NCBI GenBank assembly: GCA_025351795.1
Contig: JANXVG010000026.1
Location: 1 to 64,000, forward strand
Direction: 5' to 3'
DNA length: 64,000 bases
Source of the DNA: Salinibacterium sp.
GTDB taxonomy: Bacteria; Actinomycetota; Actinomycetes; Actinomycetales; Microbacteriaceae
Below are positions 1 through 8,081 of the stretch, in pieces; the stretch's first letter is position 1; each line of letters begins with the position of its first letter. The notes beneath the pieces are model-generated. The model was not told the origin of the DNA and ran no database searches. It saw only the letters and a program-made list of their open reading frames with translations. The position numbers and the translations under genes are program-made.

Positions 1-2
1 GT

Positions 3-683
3 GCAGGTATTGGTGATGGCCAGGTTGACATCGGAGGCGTGGTCACCACTCCCGGTTCCGATGGGGGCGGCGGATCGGGTGAAAGCATCACCAGCACCGG
101 GGTAAGCGAGGGCGATCCACGGTGTATTTACAAACTCCAAGGGCGCTGCTTCGCGCGCGGGCCAGCGAAACCGGTTCCAGGGGATCCGGTCGTGGTGAAG
201 CCGATTACGCTCGTCGACATTGCCAGCTTTCGCCCCGATCCCGGCATCGACAACATGGAGCCCAACGGCTGGATGATCGTCGGGCTCGATACCAACTTCT
301 ATGCGAATGTTGGCACGCACGTCAAAGACGGCACCCTTCTTGGCCTGCCAGCATCCGTGCGATTCACGCCTGTGGCCTGGCACTGGGCATACGGTGATGG
401 CAACAGTGCGACCCTCGCGACGCGCGGGAATACGTGGGCCGCGCAAGGTATCCGCGAATTCGATTCGACTCCCACGAGCCACGTCTACCGGCAACCCGGT
501 ACCTACTACATCGACTTGACCATCGACTTCTCCGCCGAGTACACCGTCGCGGGCATCCCTTGGACGCGCATTGCGGGCACCCTGCCGGTACCCGCCAATA
601 GGCTCGTGGCTACCGCGGGCGGTGCAAAGACGGTACTCGTCGAGCGGGAGTGCACCGCACATCCGAGGGGGCCTGGCTGCTGA
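3..683 (+). CDS. Hypothetical protein with PKD-like segment, 5' end outside window
   Basis: The reading frame is open to the left edge, so this is the 3' part of a longer gene; the first internal start is a GTG at 39. The visible part has a Gly/Ser-rich linker, a Cys-containing stretch (DPRCIYKLQGRCF) and a C-terminal region with a PKD-like pattern (WHWAYGDG, then SHVYRQPGTYYIDL), which resembles the fold of extracellular beta-sandwich domains. It ends in a Cys-rich tail (ERECTAHPRGPGC). A secreted or surface location is inferred from this; the signal peptide would lie upstream of the window. I do not recognise a function. It ends about 100 bases before the htrA-like gene on the same strand, which has its own promoter and ribosome binding site. 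Confidence 0.6.
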   Translation, partial: AGIGDGQVDIGGVVTTPGSDGGGGSGESITSTGVSEGDPRCIYKLQGRCFARGPAKPVPGDPVVVKPITLVDIASFRPDPGIDNMEPNGWMIVGLDTNFYANVGTHVKDGTLLGLPASVRFTPVAWHWAYGDGNSATLATRGNTWAAQGIREFDSTPTSHVYRQPGTYYIDLTIDFSAEYTVAGIPWTRIAGTLPVPANRLVATAGGAKTVLVERECTAHPRGPGC

Positions 684-726
684 ACCCTGCGGAAGGTGGC
701 TACAGAAGGCTCACAGCGCGGCCAAA

Positions 727-732
727 TAGAAT
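727..732 (+). promoter_or_regulatory. Putative -10 element (TAGAAT) of the htrA-like gene
   Basis: TAGAAT fits the actinobacterial TANNNT -10 pattern. Transcription would begin near 739, leaving a leader of about 40 bases with the ribosome binding site AAAGGAG at 766-772 before the ATG at 781. No convincing -35 box was identified. Confidence 0.4.
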
Positions 733-780
733 GCTCAGGTTAGCGATGAATGCTTGGCATCGCTGAAAGGAGCACCACAA

Positions 781-2133
781 ATGTCCGACGCCCCAGTGAA
801 CCCAGAGGTGGGTTCCCCCACACCGGCCGACCGCGAGTCGATCCAGCAGACGCAAGAGAGGCTCGCCGCAGAAGAAATGACGGTAGAGCCGTCGGCCCCC
901 AAACCGGTGAACCCCAACCGCTCCCGCACCGTTGGGCTCGTCGCGGCACTCGCCGTCGCTGCGCTCATCGGCGGCGTCTCCGGTGCTGGTGCAAGCATCT
1001 GGGCGATGAGTAACAATGCGGCCGCACCGGCTGGTCAGCGCACCACGCCCACCACGATCACCGTCAATAACTCGGCGGACGTCACAGACATCACGGCCGT
1101 CGCGGCGAAGGCTTCGCCATCTGTCGTTACCATCACCGTGAGTTCTTCGGATGCCGGCGGCACCGGCTCGGGCATCGTGCTCTCCTCAGATGGATACGTG
1201 CTCACCAATACACATGTCGTCACCCTTGACGGGGCTGTCTCCAACGCCACAGTGCGTGTCGAGACCGCGGACGGCCGGCTCCGCACCGCGAAGGTCGTGG
1301 GCATCGATCCCATCGCCGACCTCGCGGTGATCAAAGTTAACGGCATTGACAATCTGCAACCGGCCGAATTTGCTGACTCATCCAAACTCAACGTCGGCGA
1401 CAGCGCCATCGCCATCGGTGCGCCACTCGGGCTCGCTGGCACCGTGACGAGCGGAGTCGTTAGTGCGCTCAACCGAAGTATTACGGTTGCGTCATCCGCT
1501 GCGCCAACCACTCCTCAGAGCCAAGACAATTCCACGCCGAGCCCACAAAACGGGCCGTATGACTTCTGGCAGTTCAGCAACCCCAACGGGCACGCACAAG
1601 CGCCGACCACCGCATCGAGTTCCATCGCGCTTTCGGTGATTCAGACGGATGCCGCGATCAACCCGGGTAATTCGGGTGGAGCACTGCTCAATGTCAAAGG
1701 TCAGGTCATCGGAATTAACGTTGCCATTGCGTCAGCGGGCAGCAGCACGGGAGGCCAGTCCGGCAGTATCGGTGTCGGGTTCGCGATTCCGTCCAACCTC
1801 GCACAGCGGATCGCGAATGAGTTGCGCCAGACCGGAACGGCCACGCACGGACTGCTCGGCGCATCCGTTCTCGACGTCACCGAAGACACCACGAGCAAAG
1901 ATAGCCAAGTGGTCGGCGCAACTGTCAAAGAGCTGGCTCAGGGCGGCGCTGCAGCTCAGGCGGGGCTCAAGGTTGGCGACGTGATCACCGGGTTCAACGG
2001 AATCCCGATCACCGGCAAGACCGACCTCACCGCCCAAGTGCGCGTACTCGCGGCAGGCGCCAAAGCCACGGTGAACATTGTGCGTGACGGCACGGCGTCG
2101 ATCGTCGAGGTCACGCTGGGTGCACTCAAGTAG
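781..2133 (+). CDS. HtrA/DegP-family trypsin-like serine protease with PDZ domain
   Basis: Membrane-anchored envelope serine protease of the HtrA/DegP family (450 aa), expected to act on misfolded or regulatory proteins outside the membrane. The order is a Pro/Glu-rich cytoplasmic tail (about 45 residues), one transmembrane helix (VGLVAALAVAALIGGVSGAG), a trypsin-like domain and a C-terminal PDZ domain (AAAQAGLKVGDVITGFNG). The catalytic triad is visible: His in LTNTHVV, Asp in DPIADLAVI, Ser in NPGNSGGA. A Ser/Pro/Gln-rich insertion of about 40 residues lies between the Asp and Ser segments. The ATG at 781 was chosen over an in-frame start at 754 because AAAGGAG precedes it by 8 bases. It stands alone between a secreted-type protein and a polysaccharide gene group. 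Confidence 0.9.
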   Translation: MSDAPVNPEVGSPTPADRESIQQTQERLAAEEMTVEPSAPKPVNPNRSRTVGLVAALAVAALIGGVSGAGASIWAMSNNAAAPAGQRTTPTTITVNNSADVTDITAVAAKASPSVVTITVSSSDAGGTGSGIVLSSDGYVLTNTHVVTLDGAVSNATVRVETADGRLRTAKVVGIDPIADLAVIKVNGIDNLQPAEFADSSKLNVGDSAIAIGAPLGLAGTVTSGVVSALNRSITVASSAAPTTPQSQDNSTPSPQNGPYDFWQFSNPNGHAQAPTTASSSIALSVIQTDAAINPGNSGGALLNVKGQVIGINVAIASAGSSTGGQSGSIGVGFAIPSNLAQRIANELRQTGTATHGLLGASVLDVTEDTTSKDSQVVGATVKELAQGGAAAQAGLKVGDVITGFNGIPITGKTDLTAQVRVLAAGAKATVNIVRDGTASIVEVTLGALK

Positions 2134-2173
2134 GGCAAGTCGTCGGGTAAATTGAACGGCCTACGCTGAGCTC

Positions 2174-2203
2174 GCCAGCGCGACGCAATAGCTTCGCGCT
2201 GGT
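2174..2203. terminator. Hairpin between the htrA-like gene and the glycosyltransferase operon
   Basis: CCAGCGCGA at 2175-2183 pairs with TCGCGCTGG at 2194-2202, extended by a G-T pair, over a 10-base loop. It lies 40 bases after the protease stop codon. No T-run follows, so it may be a weak terminator or a transcript-stabilising structure. Confidence 0.35.
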
Positions 2204-2238
2204 AGGCTCAACCGAATCGTTCGACCCCTGAGGAATAC

Positions 2239-3264
2239 ATGGCACGGAAGACAGACGCCCTCCTCGGCGTCTCCTACGTCATGCCGGTGCTGAACGAGGT
2301 CGAGCATGTCGAAGCCGCCGTTCGAAGCCTCACCGCACAAGACTACGAAGGCCCAATGGAGATCATCCTTGCCCTCGGACCGAGTGTTGATGGAACTGAC
2401 GATCTCATCCATGAACTTGCGAAAGCCGACCCGCGCATCCGCAAAATCGCTAACGACCTCGGCTCCACGCCGGGCGGACTGAACGTCGCGATCCGCGCAT
2501 CCACCTACCCGATCGTGGTTCGGGTGGATGCGCATTCGGTGCTGCCCGCAAATTACACGCGCATCGCAGTCGCGACGCTTGAACGCACCGGAGCAGACAA
2601 CGTCGGCGGCATCATGAAAGCCGAAGGCGTCACGCCGTTTCAGAAAGCCGTCGCACACGCCTACGGCGCTCCGGAGGGACTCGGTGGTACTCCGCACCAT
2701 GTCGGCGGCAAAGAAGGCCCTACCGAGACCGCCTACCTCGGGGTGTTCCGTCGCGACAAGCTCGAGAACGTGGGACTCTTCGACGAAGACATCAAACGCG
2801 GTCAAGATTGGGAACTCAATCGTCGCCTGCGCCTCGCCGGCGGAACCGTGTGGTTCACGCCCGAGCTGCAAGTTATCTACCGACCGCGGTCGAGTCTGCG
2901 AACGCTGATCCGCCAATTTGTTGCAACCGGCATCTGGCGCGGCGAGCTCGCGCGCAGGTTCGGTGCTGCCAACTCGATCAGGTACTTTGTGCCCCCGGTG
3001 GCGGTGCTCGGCATTCTCGTGACAGCGATCATGGGCATCGTGGGCCTCGTGACCGGCATTTTTTGGCTGGTATTCGCTCTCGCGGTGCCGGCGATCTACG
3101 CACTCTTCGTCATCGTCGCAGGACTGAGGGCGATGAATGCCGGATTGCGCACGGCGCTCTGGTATCTCGTAGTCTTGCCATGCATTCACTTTGGCTGGGG
3201 AATTGGGTTTATCCTCGGGTTTCTCACGCTCACGCGCAATATCACGGTTCACACGGGAAGGTGA
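2239..3264 (+). CDS. Family 2 glycosyltransferase (ExoA-like)
   Basis: Inverting GT-A glycosyltransferase of 341 aa, similar in layout to the succinoglycan transferase ExoA. It probably adds a sugar from a nucleotide donor to a lipid-linked acceptor at the inner face of the membrane. Visible are the N-terminal nucleotide-binding strand (VSYVMPVLNEVEHVEAAVRS), the metal-binding position as VDAHS in place of a plain DxD, and the acceptor-site motif GQDWELNRRLR. Two to three hydrophobic segments fill the last 90 residues (AVLGILVTAIMGIVGLV and following). It begins a tight group: the CDP-alcohol phosphotransferase starts 2 bases after its stop, then a second glycosyltransferase. Donor and acceptor cannot be told from sequence. 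Confidence 0.85.
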   Translation: MARKTDALLGVSYVMPVLNEVEHVEAAVRSLTAQDYEGPMEIILALGPSVDGTDDLIHELAKADPRIRKIANDLGSTPGGLNVAIRASTYPIVVRVDAHSVLPANYTRIAVATLERTGADNVGGIMKAEGVTPFQKAVAHAYGAPEGLGGTPHHVGGKEGPTETAYLGVFRRDKLENVGLFDEDIKRGQDWELNRRLRLAGGTVWFTPELQVIYRPRSSLRTLIRQFVATGIWRGELARRFGAANSIRYFVPPVAVLGILVTAIMGIVGLVTGIFWLVFALAVPAIYALFVIVAGLRAMNAGLRTALWYLVVLPCIHFGWGIGFILGFLTLTRNITVHTGR

Positions 3265-3266
3265 CG

Positions 3267-4073
3267 ATGAGGTCGCTCGATGGTCGCATCGTGCCGACAT
3301 CTATCGCAGAACTGCGCCGGGTCTCGCAACCACCCGAAGTGCGTTCTCGCGCCAATGCCGAGCACTGGACGGCCTCGCTCTATTTGCGTGATGTCTCGCC
3401 ATACCTCACCTGGCTGCTCCTGAAGACATCGATCAGTGCGAACGGTGTTACTGGGCTGATGATCCTGGTCGGCTGGTCGAGCGCGGCAGCACTACTCATT
3501 CCTGGAATTGTGGGGCCGATCCTTGCGCTTGTTCTCGGCCAACTGCAGATGCTCGTCGACTGTTGCGATGGGGAGGTTGCGCGCTGGCGAAACGAGAGCT
3601 CGCCGGCCGGCGTTTTCCTCGACAAGGTCGGCCACTACACGACCGAGGCGCTCATTCCGATTGCGCTCGGTATTCGTGCGGCTGGCCACCCGTTTACCGT
3701 TCCTGACGGCTTCTTCTGGACCACGCTCGGCTTCGCTCTGGCCCTGGTCGTGGTGCTCAACAAAGCACTTAACGACATGGTGCATGTTGCACGCGCCAAC
3801 GCCGGACTTCCCAAGCTCAGTGATCACAAGAGTGAGGCCGAACCCAACCAGCGGATTATCGCGCGGCTGCGCAGGCTCGCGCGCTTCGTTCCATTCCACC
3901 GCCTGTATCACTCGGTAGAACTCACGATTGTTGCGTTCCTCACCGCAATCGTTGCCCTTTTGGTCGGGCCGATCGCTGATCGCGTGCTCGTGCTCGCCCT
4001 CGTGCCATTGGCCTTTCTCGCCCTTGTGGGCCACTTCGTGGCCATCGTCTCGTCTAGGCGAGTTCGCTCCTAA
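3267..4073 (+). CDS. CDP-alcohol phosphatidyltransferase family membrane enzyme with altered catalytic motif
   Basis: Integral membrane enzyme of 268 aa that should transfer a phospho-alcohol from a CDP-activated donor (such as CDP-glycerol, CDP-inositol or CDP-diacylglycerol) to an alcohol. The family signature reads DCCDGEVAR, eight residues, GVFLDKVGH. The first three Asp of the DxxDGxxAR...GxxxDxxxD motif are present, but the fourth, the proposed general base, is His. At least four hydrophobic segments follow. The ATG at 3267, 2 bases after the upstream stop, was chosen; the frame is open further upstream only inside the glycosyltransferase gene. Lying between two glycosyltransferases and near an ABC exporter, it probably acts on a surface polymer and not on bulk phospholipid; that is inference. 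Confidence 0.8.
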   Translation: MRSLDGRIVPTSIAELRRVSQPPEVRSRANAEHWTASLYLRDVSPYLTWLLLKTSISANGVTGLMILVGWSSAAALLIPGIVGPILALVLGQLQMLVDCCDGEVARWRNESSPAGVFLDKVGHYTTEALIPIALGIRAAGHPFTVPDGFFWTTLGFALALVVVLNKALNDMVHVARANAGLPKLSDHKSEAEPNQRIIARLRRLARFVPFHRLYHSVELTIVAFLTAIVALLVGPIADRVLVLALVPLAFLALVGHFVAIVSSRRVRS

Positions 4074-4075
4074 CG

Positions 4076-4957
4076 GTGGTCAATTTTCTCGAATATCCCA
4101 CCGTGGGAGTGGTGTCGCTGTCGCAGGGAACGCGGCCGGATGACCTCCGGCGCGGCCTAGCATCCCTGCTAGCACAGCAGAGGGTGGCTCTCGACATCGT
4201 GGTCGTCGGTAACGGCTGGAACCCGGTGGGGCTGCCGGCCGGCGTACGCACAGTGCACCTCGACGAGAATGTTGGCATTCCGGCTGGCCGCAATCGCGGT
4301 GCTGAGCAGGTGATGGGGGAGTACATCTTCTTCCTCGATGATGACGCGAGCATCCCGTCGACGACATTTTTGGCCGACGCGATTGCGAAGATCGTGGCCG
4401 ACCCGTCGATTGGGCTCATCCAACCGCGTGTCGTCGACCCAGCTGGAAAGGCGAATCCACGGCGGTGGGTACCACGCATTCGCAAGGGTGACCCGGCGCG
4501 GTCGAGTAGCGTTTTTTCGGTGTGGGAGGGTGCCACTCTCTTGCCGCGCGCGGTGTTCGACGCGACTGGCGGATGGGCCGAACCGTTCTACTACGCGCAC
4601 GAGGGCATCGAGTTAGCGTGGCGCGTATGGGATCAGGGAAAGCGCGCATGGTATGCGGGCGATCTGGTGGCCAATCACCCGGCGATCGAACCCACGCGGC
4701 ACGAGTACTACTACCGGCTCAACGCCCGCAACCGGGTGTGGCTAGCGAAACGCAACCTGCCGTGGCTGTTGGCGTGGTTGTATGTGGGGTCGTGGACGGG
4801 CATCCAGATTCTGCGCTGGGCCCGACAGCCTGAGGCGTTGCGTGCGTGGTTCGGTGGATGGTTAGACGGTTGGCATGAGAATCCCGGCGGGCGCAGACGC
4901 ATCAGGTGGGCAACGGTGTGGCACATGACGCGTGCGGGCCGGCCACCGCTGCTGTAG
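4076..4957 (+). CDS. Family 2 glycosyltransferase (rhamnosyltransferase-like)
   Basis: GT-A fold glycosyltransferase of 293 aa. Visible are the N-terminal strand VGVVSLSQGTRPDD, the loop GIPAGRNRGAEQ typical of this branch, the metal-binding DDD in FFLDDDASIP, and the acceptor motif HEGIELAWRVWDQG. A weakly hydrophobic segment near the C terminus (LLAWLYVGSWTGIQIL) may attach it to the membrane. The GTG start at 4076 is 2 bases after the preceding stop, so it is probably translated with the phosphotransferase gene. Substrates are unknown; the context points to assembly of a cell-surface glycopolymer. Confidence 0.83.
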   Translation: MVNFLEYPTVGVVSLSQGTRPDDLRRGLASLLAQQRVALDIVVVGNGWNPVGLPAGVRTVHLDENVGIPAGRNRGAEQVMGEYIFFLDDDASIPSTTFLADAIAKIVADPSIGLIQPRVVDPAGKANPRRWVPRIRKGDPARSSSVFSVWEGATLLPRAVFDATGGWAEPFYYAHEGIELAWRVWDQGKRAWYAGDLVANHPAIEPTRHEYYYRLNARNRVWLAKRNLPWLLAWLYVGSWTGIQILRWARQPEALRAWFGGWLDGWHENPGGRRRIRWATVWHMTRAGRPPLL

Positions 4958-5175
4958 CGGTACCATCAGCGCCGACACGTTCGACCCGCGCTATGACGGT
5001 GGTCTGGTCGTAGCTGGCGTCGTCCCGGCGTTTCAAGTGGAGCACGGCTGCTGCTACCCGACCTCGGTGCGTGTAGTTGTTGTCGGAGGTCCGCTAGAAG
5101 CGTCATCGACCGGATGCTCCGCCGCGCGCAGTCGAGAACGGTGGCGAGCTCGACTGCGCGACGATAGCGCACGTC

Positions 5176-5250
5176 GGCAGCGGCGACCATACCGCACCTT
5201 GGCAGCGGCGACCATACCGCACCTTGGCAGCGGCGACCATACCGCACCTT
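5176..5250. repeat. Tandem repeat, three exact 25-base units
   Basis: Three identical 25-base units start at 5176, 5201 and 5226, each opening with GGCAGCGGCGACCATACC. A diverged half-unit precedes them. The array abuts the palindrome at 5252-5307. There are no spacers, so it is not a CRISPR array. Confidence 0.9.
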
Positions 5251-5251
5251 G

Positions 5252-5307
5252 GCTCAGGGGACTCCCACTTGTCAGGACGCGTCCTGACAAGTGGGAGTCC
5301 ACTGAGC
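5252..5307. repeat. Dispersed palindromic element, copy 1
   Basis: Near-perfect 56-base palindrome centred between 5279 and 5280, with one mismatched pair (5258/5301). The core half-site is TCCCACTTGTCAGGACG. The same core recurs at 22479-22528 and 47542-47577. It lies between convergent transcription units. Confidence 0.9.
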
Positions 5308-5407
5308 ATTGGCCCGTCGGCAACGCCTACGATCGTGGCGTCGGCGACTTATGAAGCACTGTGCTGATGCGTGGGCTGAAGCAGACGATCCAACCCCGCC
5401 CGTACTG

Positions 5408-5448
5408 GACGCCCATGACTAGACGCCCATGACTAGACGCTCTGACTA
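5408..5448. repeat. 14-base tandem repeat (two exact units and a degenerate third)
   Basis: GACGCCCATGACTA occurs at 5408-5421 and 5422-5435, followed by a shorter variant to 5448 that includes the stop codon of the minus-strand gene. Confidence 0.8.
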
Positions 5449-6384
5449 GGCGCTGCGGTCGGGCCGAGCGGTGGTGCCAGGCGCCAGCAGAATGCCGCGA
5501 TTGCGTTTCGAGAGCTGCCATCGCTTTCGAGGTGCCAGCGTGACAGGTTCGGCCAGCGTGACAGGTTCGGTCGGCGTGACGGGTTGCGCTAGCCCGCTGG
5601 GTTCGGCGCGCGGTGTTGGCGCGTTCTTGCGTTGCGGTTGATGGGCTGTACCTCGAGACGCTGTGGGCAGCTTCAATCGTGGCTCCAGCACGGCGGGAAA
5701 TATGGTGGGCGCCGGCCCGAAGGCCGCGCGCGATGACCGCACAATCTGACGACCGAGCAAGTGGTTGCCACCACCACCCACCACGGCTCCGATGCCGAAC
5801 GGAATGAGGCGGCCAGCAATGTTCGTGCTGTGGGCGATGGCGAACCGCTTCAAGAACGTAGCCTTAATGCTGTCGGCAATCGGGCCGACTACCGTACGGG
5901 GCAGGCTCTTAGTAACCATTTCGCCCCAGAAGACGGTCTTCGCCGGGCCGGTGCCCACAATCTGGCCAGCCAATTGGGTAACGAGATCAGACCCAGCCGT
6001 GCCGAGCACCATAGTCATCACGAGCGCCCGGGCGCGATCGGGGTCGTCGACGGCAATGCCGTGCACTTCGGTGACTGATTGTGCGAACAGGGCGCTCGCC
6101 TCAAGAAAACCGGCGGTCTCGACACCAGACAGCGCAAGTGAAACACCAGTACCGACCGCCGGGAAAGCGGCACTCGCGCCAACCAGCGCACCGCCTGCGG
6201 TTACCGATGCCAGAAACCTACGCTCGAGAATGGCGATAACGTGTGCGGGTGTCGCGTGCGGCTTACCGCGACGAATCCCGCGGATGTGCGCCAGCACAAT
6301 GGGGCGCTGCACCGTCAGCACACGGTCGACCCCACGCACCACCATCGGGTTGGTCACGACGACGTTTGCGTTGGTGCCCACCAC
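5446..6384 (-). CDS. Hypothetical Gly/Ala-rich membrane-associated protein, possibly EcsC-like
   Basis: Protein of 312 aa with several glycine- and alanine-rich hydrophobic stretches (ASVTAGGALVGASAAFPAVG; IPFGIGAVVGGGGNHLLGRQ). The second resembles the C-terminal GAVVGGxxN pattern of EcsC-family proteins, but the match is weak. The last 80 residues are Pro/Arg/Lys-rich and carry a short repeat (EPVTLA twice, with an 18-base DNA repeat at 5534-5569), typical of a disordered tail. The longest frame starts with GTG at 6384; ATG at 6345 is an alternative and neither has a clear ribosome binding site. It follows the exporter ATPase gene by about 20 bases on the same strand. Role unknown. Confidence 0.6.
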   Translation of the reverse strand: MVGTNANVVVTNPMVVRGVDRVLTVQRPIVLAHIRGIRRGKPHATPAHVIAILERRFLASVTAGGALVGASAAFPAVGTGVSLALSGVETAGFLEASALFAQSVTEVHGIAVDDPDRARALVMTMVLGTAGSDLVTQLAGQIVGTGPAKTVFWGEMVTKSLPRTVVGPIADSIKATFLKRFAIAHSTNIAGRLIPFGIGAVVGGGGNHLLGRQIVRSSRAAFGPAPTIFPAVLEPRLKLPTASRGTAHQPQRKNAPTPRAEPSGLAQPVTPTEPVTLAEPVTLAPRKRWQLSKRNRGILLAPGTTARPDRSA

Positions 6385-6405
6385 GACACCGTACCCGAGC
6401 AGTGC

Positions 6406-7164
6406 CTATTCTGCCTGTGAGTAATCGGTGCTGTAGCGCGCGAGCACGTCATCAATAGAGCCATCGAGTACGAGGGTACCTTGGTCGAGATAGAGACCTC
6501 GTGTGCAAAACCGGCGTAGCTCCTTCTCGCTGTGAGAGACAAAGAACAGCGTTCTGCCGCCAGCGAGCAATTCCTCGATGCGTGTGTAACACTTCTCGCG
6601 AAAACCACGGTCACCAACGGCGAGCACCTCGTCGACAAGGATTATCGGCTCTTCGAGTCGCGAAATTACGGAGAATGCTACCCGCACGCGCATTCCGCTG
6701 GACAGGTGCTTGTACGGGGTGTCGAGAAAGTCGCCGATCTCGGCGAACTCAATGATTTCGTCGAACCGCGCGGTGATCTCGTCGCGCTTCATTCCGTGCA
6801 GGCCAGCCATGAGGTAGACGTTGTCGCGCACGGTCAGGTCGTCGACGAATCCGCCGGTGATCTCGATGAGTGGCGCGACTCCACCAGTCACCTCGACCCG
6901 CCCCTCGTCGGCAAGCATGACTTCGGCGACAAGTTTGAGCAGAGTGGACTTGCCCTGCCCGTTGCGGCCGACAACGCCGATCGCTTCACCCGGCAGCACC
7001 GAGAAGGTGATGTGGCGAAGTGCCCAGAACTCGTCGGGCCTGCTGCGTCGGCTTCGACCAGCGAACAGATCCTTGAACGAGCGACGTGCGAGCTTGTTGC
7101 GCCGGAAGCGCACGCCGACATCCGTCACCCGAATGACGGGTGTGGTTGACGCGGTCATTGCCAC
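6406..7164 (-). CDS. ABC exporter ATP-binding subunit, TagH/Wzt type
   Basis: Cytoplasmic ATPase (252 aa from this start) that powers export of an undecaprenyl-linked polysaccharide or teichoic-acid-like polymer with the permease just upstream. Seen are Walker A (VVGRNGQGKST), the signature SSGMRVR in place of LSGGQ as is usual in TagH/Wzt proteins, Walker B (PIILVDEVLAVGD) and the switch His in FFVSHSEKEL. The long C-terminal carbohydrate-binding domain of some Wzt proteins is absent. The GTG at 7162-7164 was chosen because AGGAGA lies about 7 bases ahead; the next ATG is at 7158. The gene starts 2 bases after the permease stop codon, so the two form an operon. Confidence 0.88.
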   Translation of the reverse strand: MAMTASTTPVIRVTDVGVRFRRNKLARRSFKDLFAGRSRRSRPDEFWALRHITFSVLPGEAIGVVGRNGQGKSTLLKLVAEVMLADEGRVEVTGGVAPLIEITGGFVDDLTVRDNVYLMAGLHGMKRDEITARFDEIIEFAEIGDFLDTPYKHLSSGMRVRVAFSVISRLEEPIILVDEVLAVGDRGFREKCYTRIEELLAGGRTLFFVSHSEKELRRFCTRGLYLDQGTLVLDGSIDDVLARYSTDYSQAE

Positions 7165-7166
7165 GA

Positions 7167-7985
7167 TTAGATCTCCTTGAGCACGGCGCGTACGGTGCGC
7201 TTGAAAACCAAAACGCCGATGCCGAGTATCGCTACAGACATGATTGCCGAAACCCCGACCGCGAACCAATCAAGCTCGGCCGGGAAGAATGACGACCGGT
7301 AGAGCGAGAAAATGCCAGTGAGCGGATTGAAGGCGGCCAGCGTGTGGAGAGTCGGATCGGTCAGCTCATTGAGCCCATACACGATCGGTGACGCGTAGAA
7401 CATCAACCGCAGTATGAGCTTGACGGCGCGGTCGAGATCGCGGAAGAACAGAACGAGCGGCGCGACGATCAGACCAATACCGATGATCAATGCCGCTTCG
7501 ATGGCCACCGCGATAAATGACAGGAAGACATTCCAGGTGAGATGCGCCGGGCTCGGGGAGAAGAGAGTAATGACAACAAAAATGATTACTACCGGGATAC
7601 TCGCGACAAACTCGATGCCTTTCGATAGCACCAGTCGAATGACCCAGATCGACCGCGGAATCTTCATCGAGCGAATCAATTTCTGCTCACGCAGGAATGC
7701 ACGCGCTGTATCGCTCACCGCTCCGCTAAACCACATCCAGGGCAGCAGGCCGGTGAGCAGGAAGACGATGTACGGCTGGTGCACGGCACCGCCGCGGTGG
7801 AAGATCACCACGAACACGAAATAGTAGATGCCCGACATCAACAGCGGGTCGATGATCGACCAGAAGTAGCCCAGGAACGAGGTGGAGTAGCGAATCTTCA
7901 GATCTCGCGTGGTGAGCAACCACAGTGAGTGCCGGTACCGAGCGAACAGAGACCACGCTGGCCGAGTGAGTTCTGGTACAGACAC
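7167..7985 (-). CDS. ABC-2 type polysaccharide/polyol-phosphate export permease, TagG/Wzm type
   Basis: Membrane permease of 272 aa with about six hydrophobic segments and the family motif around YRHSLWLLTTRDLKIRYSTS, the amphipathic helix typical of O-antigen and teichoic-acid exporters, followed by SFLGYFWSIIDPLL. It pairs with the ATPase gene 2 bases downstream to move a lipid-linked polymer across the membrane. The start is GTG at 7985. The nearby glycosyltransferases, CDP-alcohol phosphotransferase and nucleotidyltransferase could make the cargo; its chemistry is not shown. Confidence 0.88.
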   Translation of the reverse strand: MSVPELTRPAWSLFARYRHSLWLLTTRDLKIRYSTSFLGYFWSIIDPLLMSGIYYFVFVVIFHRGGAVHQPYIVFLLTGLLPWMWFSGAVSDTARAFLREQKLIRSMKIPRSIWVIRLVLSKGIEFVASIPVVIIFVVITLFSPSPAHLTWNVFLSFIAVAIEAALIIGIGLIVAPLVLFFRDLDRAVKLILRLMFYASPIVYGLNELTDPTLHTLAAFNPLTGIFSLYRSSFFPAELDWFAVGVSAIMSVAILGIGVLVFKRTVRAVLKEI

Positions 7986-8081
7986 GCGGTCTATCGTAAG
8001 CGCGCCGAAGAGAGAAATATCGCGTTAGCGATTCCGCGACACCGGTGCCGACCGAGCCTGCACTGTCAGAACCACCAATGC

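Larger units (their letters stand above)
4958..5445. other. Repeat-rich intergenic region without a gene
   Basis: This 488-base gap lies between two gene groups whose 3' ends face each other. No open frame here has a plausible protein or ribosome binding site. It contains a threefold 25-base tandem repeat, a 56-base palindrome immediately after it, and a 14-base tandem repeat that runs into the stop codon of the next gene. Confidence 0.7.

Noticed and set aside
2808-3266. N-terminal extension that would fuse an extra 153 residues to the CDP-alcohol phosphotransferase
   Set aside because: It overlaps the glycosyltransferase gene in another frame and is not hydrophobic or conserved; ATG at 3267 follows the upstream stop directly.
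2161-3300. 379-codon open frame on the minus strand opposite the first glycosyltransferase
   Set aside because: It is antisense to a gene with clear family motifs, its translation is rich in His, Arg and Asp without domain features, and long antisense frames are expected at this GC content.
5176-5250. CRISPR-like array
   Set aside because: The 25-base units are directly adjacent with no spacers, and no cas genes are present in the window.
4966-5354. Short frames on both strands through the tandem repeat and palindrome
   Set aside because: Their repeated peptide text arises only from the DNA repeats; no start signals or homologous domains.
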